64,000 nucleotides of DNA, taken from contig NZ_CP136136.1 in assembly GCF_038024875.1 (NCBI RefSeq), positions 2,542,001 through 2,606,000 on the forward strand. The letters run 5' to 3'. The number at the start of each line of letters is the position of its first letter. Positions within the stretch are counted from its first letter, which is position 1. A program made the translations under genes and the position numbers. Shown here one piece after another: positions 60,602-64,000 of this stretch. Under the pieces are notes generated by a model. It had not been told where the DNA came from. It worked only from the letters and a program-made list of their open reading frames with translations, and made no database searches. The stretch is from Gordonia rubripertincta. Lineage in GTDB: Bacteria > Actinomycetota > Actinomycetes > Mycobacteriales > Mycobacteriaceae.

Positions 60602-60871
60602 CTAGTCGGGATTCTCGTGCGTGACCGCCTTGTATCCGCGCGCTCCGGCACGGTCGACGGCCGCACGGACCAGTCCGAAGACGAGTCCCTGCAGTGCAGC
60701 GGCAGCCAACACCTCGGTGTTGCTGCGGTCGAGGTCCTTCGGGTCGGGGGCTTCGTCGTCGTCGGAGATCCGCTTCCAGATCTGACCGAAGACGGCGCCG
60801 GCGGCGATTCCGCCGAGCACGCTTGTCGCGAGGGAAAGCGGTTTGTAGAACGTCTTGGACACGGCACTCAT
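60602..60871 (-). CDS. DUF4235 small membrane protein
   Basis: 89 residues with a hydrophobic SLATSVLGGIAAGAVFG segment near the N-terminus followed by IWKRISDDDEAPDPKD, and a second weak hydrophobic stretch (VLAAAALQGLVFGLVRAAVD). This is the DUF4235 pattern, found in actinobacteria beside DUF3618 and holin-X-like genes, as here. Role unknown, probably envelope-related. Confidence 0.83.
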   Translation of the reverse strand: MSAVSKTFYKPLSLATSVLGGIAAGAVFGQIWKRISDDDEAPDPKDLDRSNTEVLAAAALQGLVFGLVRAAVDRAGARGYKAVTHENPD

Positions 60872-60894
60872 GTCGTACTCCTCGTGGATCGGGG

Positions 60895-61152
60895 TCAGCC
60901 GCGACGGCGTCTGACGATGATGACGGTGCCGATGGCCAGTACCGCGGCCACCGCGACGCCGATCAGCGCCGTCCGGTTCTCTTCGGCCTTCACCTTCGCG
61001 GTGTGGGCGGTCTCCGAAGCAGCCGTGTTCACGCGCGCCGGGACGTCGAGCTTGGCCGCCAGCGCGTCGACCGTCTCGGCGAGTTCCTCGCGCTGCTGTT
61101 CGATCGGCGGCGGGTCGCCGGCCGGATTCCGGTCGGGTTGCGTGTCACTCAT
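60895..61152 (-). CDS. DUF3618 small membrane protein
   Basis: 85 residues: EQQREELAETVDALAAKLDV at the N-terminal half is the DUF3618 signature, then a C-terminal single membrane helix (ALIGVAVAAVLAIGTVIIV) ending in RRRRG. Directly abuts the holin-X-like gene upstream and precedes DUF4235; the three form an operon. Confidence 0.87.
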   Translation of the reverse strand: MSDTQPDRNPAGDPPPIEQQREELAETVDALAAKLDVPARVNTAASETAHTAKVKAEENRTALIGVAVAAVLAIGTVIIVRRRRG

Positions 61153-61548
61153 CTACAGGTGCTCCTTCACGGTTGCTACGTCGCGCTGGACGCTCTCGAC
61201 GGTGTGCTCGGGGGCGGGCGGAACAGCTGATTTCGCGCGCTTGGCGCCGATGGCCGCGGCCGCTCCGCCGATCACCAGCAACGCCACGCCGACGATCACC
61301 GCGGCCAGCCACGCGGGAACCGCGTTCGCCAAGCCCAGGACGGCGGCCGCGATCAACGTTCCGAGGCCGAAGAGCATCAGCAGGCTCCCCGCGCCGGAAA
61401 TCCCCGCCCCGACTCCGATGCGGGTGCCCTTGCCCTTCATCTCCGCCACCGCATTCTGCAGCTCGGTCTTGACCAGGGTTGTCGTCTGACTCTGCAGGCG
61501 TTCGACCAGTTGCACGGTCGACAGGTCGTTCACAGACGGATCGCTCAC
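61153..61548 (-). CDS. Actinobacterial holin-X/DUF1469-like membrane protein
   Basis: 131 residues: amphipathic N-terminal helix (STVQLVERLQSQTTTLVKTE), then two strongly hydrophobic segments (LLMLFGLGTLIAAAVLGLAN and LAAVIVGVALLVIGGAAAAIG) and a charged tail. This is the phage-holin-superfamily III/YqjE-like pattern. It is not evidence for a prophage, since no phage genes are near. First gene of the three-gene envelope operon. Confidence 0.87.
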   Translation of the reverse strand: MSDPSVNDLSTVQLVERLQSQTTTLVKTELQNAVAEMKGKGTRIGVGAGISGAGSLLMLFGLGTLIAAAVLGLANAVPAWLAAVIVGVALLVIGGAAAAIGAKRAKSAVPPAPEHTVESVQRDVATVKEHL

Positions 61549-61630
61549 GTTGGTACCTCCATTCGGGGACGTCCACCGCGTTCCCGGTGGTCCGCGGTCC
61601 CAAACGTGAGCCCGGACGGGAGCCCGGACC

Positions 61631-62503
61631 TCACCGCCTCCGGAAGCGAACCTCCCAGCCGGGGACCAGCTGAGCCGCGAGATCGACCGCGGCGTCGGTC
61701 AGAACGGCCACGACGGGATATCCGCCGGTGACGGGATGATCGGCGAGGAACAGCACCGGTCGTCCGCTCGGCGGTACCTGCACCGCCCCGTGTGCGACGC
61801 CCTCCGAACGCAGCTCGCCGGCGCCCTCCCGATGCGTCAGCAGGGGGTGCGCCGATCCTTCGGCGCGGTCGATGCGCACGCCGACGCGGTTGCTGTCGGC
61901 CCCGACGACCCACGTCCCCGCGCCCAGATCCGCCGGAGCGGCCAGCAAGTCGGCGCGGGGTCCCTCGTCCACCTCGAGCACGACGACCCGCGGATGCGCG
62001 GTGTTCGCCGGTGCCGCCGTGACGGGCGGCCACTCACGGGCGGCGACGCCCACCTTCACGGTCACATTCGCGGTCAGAGCCGGCGGCCCCAGCCCCGACA
62101 GGGTGTCGGTCGACCGAGACCCCAGGACCGGCTCGACGTCGAACCCGCCGCGGACCGCGAGATAGTTGCGCAGTCCCCACGCCGGTGGGTCGACGGCCAG
62201 TTCGTCGCCCTCGCGCAGTACGACGGCCGCGGCGAGTCCGACGGGAACTCCGTTGCGGCGCACCGCGGTGTCGGCTCCGGTCACCACGGCCAGCACATCG
62301 CCTTCCGCGCGGATACGCAGGCCGCCGAGAGTCGTCTCGATCGTGGCCGCCGATTCGTCGTTGCCCACAAGACGATTGGCCAAGGTCAGCGAGCCGCGAT
62401 CCGCACCGCCGGACGCGGGTACGCCGAGATGCGCGTAGCCGGGACGCCCGAGATCCTGGAAGGTTGCGAGGGGGCCGGTCGCGAGCACGGTGATCGCGGT
62501 CAT
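61631..62503 (-). CDS. pxpC: 5-oxoprolinase subunit PxpC (biotin-dependent carboxyltransferase-like)
   Basis: 290 residues from ATG 62503, overlapping the PxpB stop (ATGA). FQDLGRPGYAHLGVPASGGAD at the N-terminus, IETTLGG, YLAVRGGFDVEPVLGSRSTD and GYPVVAVLTDAAVDLAAQL are the KipA/PxpC signatures. Together with PxpB (and PxpA, not in the window) it forms the ATP-dependent enzyme that opens 5-oxoproline to glutamate. Confidence 0.92.
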   Translation of the reverse strand: MTAITVLATGPLATFQDLGRPGYAHLGVPASGGADRGSLTLANRLVGNDESAATIETTLGGLRIRAEGDVLAVVTGADTAVRRNGVPVGLAAAVVLREGDELAVDPPAWGLRNYLAVRGGFDVEPVLGSRSTDTLSGLGPPALTANVTVKVGVAAREWPPVTAAPANTAHPRVVVLEVDEGPRADLLAAPADLGAGTWVVGADSNRVGVRIDRAEGSAHPLLTHREGAGELRSEGVAHGAVQVPPSGRPVLFLADHPVTGGYPVVAVLTDAAVDLAAQLVPGWEVRFRRR

Positions 62504-63168
62504 CCGCGGTTGCCCGTTCCGGCGTCGACGAACCGCACGATCCGCCCGGTCGCGAACAGTGCGGGCGGGTCGGCCGTCTCGTCCCACAGGCGAACATCGG
62601 TGCGGCCCAACAACTGCCACCCACCAGGGCTCGCCTTCGGGTAGACGGCGCTGTAACCGGCGGCGATCGCCACCGCACCTTCCGGAACCCGCGTACGTGC
62701 CTCGGCGCGCCGGGCCACCGCGTCGAACGGGTGTGGTGTCGGCTCGTCGGCGACCAGGTATCCGAACCCGGGGGCGAAGCCCATGAACTGCACCCGCCAG
62801 CGCGTGCTGCAGTGCAGGCCGATCACCTCGTCAGTCGAGATGTCCAGCGCCTCAGCGACATCCGCGAGGTCCTCGCCGTCGTAACGAACGGGGATCACGA
62901 TCTCGTCGGCCGACCCGGCACCGCGATCGATGCCGGAGCGTCGACGCCGCAACGCCCGCCGCACGCCCAGTTCGTCGACGCCACGGCCCGGCCGTGCCTG
63001 CACCAGCAGCGTGTGCGCACTCGGCACCAGGTCGGTGACCTCCGGCAGCTCTCCCCGGTCCACCGCATCCCGCAGGGCAATCGTCGCGTCGAGCACTGCG
63101 GCCGACGGGGACTCGTCGGCCGAGAAGTCGAGCACGACCGCATCGGGGCCCGCCGGCAACTCACGCAT
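62500..63168 (-). CDS. pxpB: 5-oxoprolinase subunit PxpB
   Basis: 222 residues of the KipI/PxpB family: PVRYDGEDLADVAEALDIST, VQFMGFAPGFGYLVADE and VPEGAVAIAAGYSAVYPKAS with the conserved P-GGW-LLGRT segment. Operon with pxpC. Divergent from the PfkB kinase. Confidence 0.92.
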   Translation of the reverse strand: MRELPAGPDAVVLDFSADESPSAAVLDATIALRDAVDRGELPEVTDLVPSAHTLLVQARPGRGVDELGVRRALRRRRSGIDRGAGSADEIVIPVRYDGEDLADVAEALDISTDEVIGLHCSTRWRVQFMGFAPGFGYLVADEPTPHPFDAVARRAEARTRVPEGAVAIAAGYSAVYPKASPGGWQLLGRTDVRLWDETADPPALFATGRIVRFVDAGTGNRG

Positions 63169-63226
63169 GTACAGAATCTACCGCCGGGGGAATGGCAGAC
63201 TGTGTCACACGGAGAAGAGGGGTCCC

Positions 63227-64000
63227 ATGAGAGAGATCGTCGTCTGCGGCGAGGCGCTGGTCGACGTGGTGCAGGAGAAGCGGGCATCCGGCGCAGCGCT
63301 GGCGTCGTTGCAGCCGGCGCTGGGTGGCGGGCCCTTCAACGTCGCGATCACCTTGGGACGCTTGGGGAGTGCCGTGTCATTGCTGTCGGCGGTGTCGACC
63401 GACAACTACGGACAGGCGATCGTCGGCGCACTGCAGGGTGCCGGGGTGGGGACGGCGATGTTGCAGCGCCGCGACGAACCCACGTCCTTGGCCCTGGCCA
63501 CGATCGGCGACGACGGTTCCGCACAGTATTCCTTCTACGTCGAGGGCACGGCGGATCGTACTGTCACCGACCCGGGTTCGCTGGCCCCGACCGTCGCAGC
63601 GGTGACCTTCGGAACCCTGTCGCTCGTGCTCGAACCGGGGGCGACCGTTTACGAGGACCTGATGCGGCGCTGCCACGCCGAACGCCGACTCGTCGTGCTG
63701 GACCCGAACATTCGCTCGGTCGTCATCCCCGATGCCGACGCCTACCGGAGCCGTTTCCGCAGTTGGATGTCGTCCGTTGACGTCGTGAAGCTGTCCGACG
63801 AGGACGCGGCATGGCTCGGCGAAGGCGCCCGCGGGAGTGCTGTGAAGGACTGGCTCGCCGACGGTGTCGCCGCGGTGATCACGACCGCGGGGGCGTCCGG
63901 GATCACCGTGACCACCGCGGAGGACGAGGTCGCCGTTCCGGCCCGGAACGTCGACGTCGTCGACACGATCGGGGCCGGCGACAGCGTCCTGGGAGGCATC
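63227..64000 (+). CDS. PfkB-family carbohydrate kinase, 3'-partial
   Basis: Ribokinase/fructokinase-fold protein starting with ATG 63227 behind GGAGAAGAGGGG, open to the end of the window (258 residues visible). GEALVDVV and GGGPFNVAITLGRLG at the N-terminus bind sugar, and the second PfkB signature DTIGAGDS with the catalytic Asp is just inside the window edge. Probably a fructokinase-like sugar kinase; the substrate is uncertain. Confidence 0.9.
   Translation, partial: MREIVVCGEALVDVVQEKRASGAALASLQPALGGGPFNVAITLGRLGSAVSLLSAVSTDNYGQAIVGALQGAGVGTAMLQRRDEPTSLALATIGDDGSAQYSFYVEGTADRTVTDPGSLAPTVAAVTFGTLSLVLEPGATVYEDLMRRCHAERRLVVLDPNIRSVVIPDADAYRSRFRSWMSSVDVVKLSDEDAAWLGEGARGSAVKDWLADGVAAVITTAGASGITVTTAEDEVAVPARNVDVVDTIGAGDSVLGGI

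Noticed and set aside
61153..61548. Holin-like gene as sign of a prophage
   Set aside because: The family is a common actinobacterial chromosomal gene beside DUF3618 and DUF4235; no phage structural, integrase or lysis genes are near.

Overview
The window reads as chromosomal DNA of a high-GC actinomycete of the Mycobacteriales (Gordonia, Rhodococcus, Williamsia or Mycobacterium type). The signs are dense GTG/ATG starts with GGAGG-type ribosome sites, ATGA stop/start overlaps, F420-dependent and fadE/fadD/MaoC-rich catabolic genes, an EspC-like type VII secretion gene, and actinobacterial households such as citrate synthase next to pdxH. I cannot fix the species. No rRNA, tRNA or CRISPR array was seen.

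Region 1 (1-46.4 kb) is one large catabolic island. It begins with a reductase fragment, a GntR/FadR regulator and a MaoC hydratase + CitE lyase + thioesterase operon. A minus-strand operon (alcohol dehydrogenase, aldehyde dehydrogenase, ferredoxin reductase, a pyruvate-phosphate-dikinase-like protein and a GAF-LuxR regulator) lies back to back with a plus-strand operon (stand-alone phosphohistidine domain, a 441-residue protein of unknown family, cytochrome P450, 3Fe-4S-type ferredoxin, tyrosine-phosphatase-fold protein). Then come CoA ligases, acyl-CoA dehydrogenases, MaoC-type hydratases, SDRs, a thiolase, a CoA transferase, a MenB-like crotonase, an F420-type oxidoreductase, two more LuxR regulators, two copies of an APH-kinase + lipocalin-like module, three crotonases, and a divergent block with a dienoyl-CoA-reductase-like SDR, an acyl-CoA dehydrogenase and a BadI-like ring hydrolase. 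An MFS carrier ends the block.

Reading the parts together (inference), a hydrophobic, probably branched or alicyclic compound is hydroxylated by the P450 system, oxidised to an acid, activated to a CoA thioester and degraded by beta-oxidation, with hydrolytic ring cleavage by MenB/BadI-like enzymes. Phosphotransfer recurs: a split PEP-synthase-like system and two APH-family kinases. This suggests that hydroxyl groups are removed by phosphorylation and elimination. A short palindrome, TGGTCnnACCA, stands before at least eight transcription units and before one of the two FadR-type regulators, so most of the island looks like one regulon.

Region 2 (46.4-51.0 kb) is a mosaic of mobile DNA. An acyl-CoA dehydrogenase gene stops after about 48 codons, where a fragment of a lipoprotein gene begins. 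That fragment is split by an IS110-family element. Next is an IS3-family element whose orfA is itself split by an IS256-family element with an amber codon in its transposase.

Region 3 (51.1-54.7 kb) is an EspC-like / large helical protein / lipoprotein trio related to type VII secretion loci; the split fragment in region 2 is a second copy of its lipoprotein. Region 4 (54.9-64 kb) looks like ordinary chromosome: citrate synthase, pdxH, an MFS exporter, a 2-oxoglutarate/Fe(II) oxygenase, an MpaB-family oxygenase, three small envelope proteins, 5-oxoprolinase subunits PxpB/PxpC and the start of a PfkB sugar kinase.

Several otherwise good genes carry single-base indels, mostly one extra base in C/G runs and five times in the same 7-mer CACCCCA/TGGGGTG. 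I treat these as probable sequence errors, not true pseudogenes.
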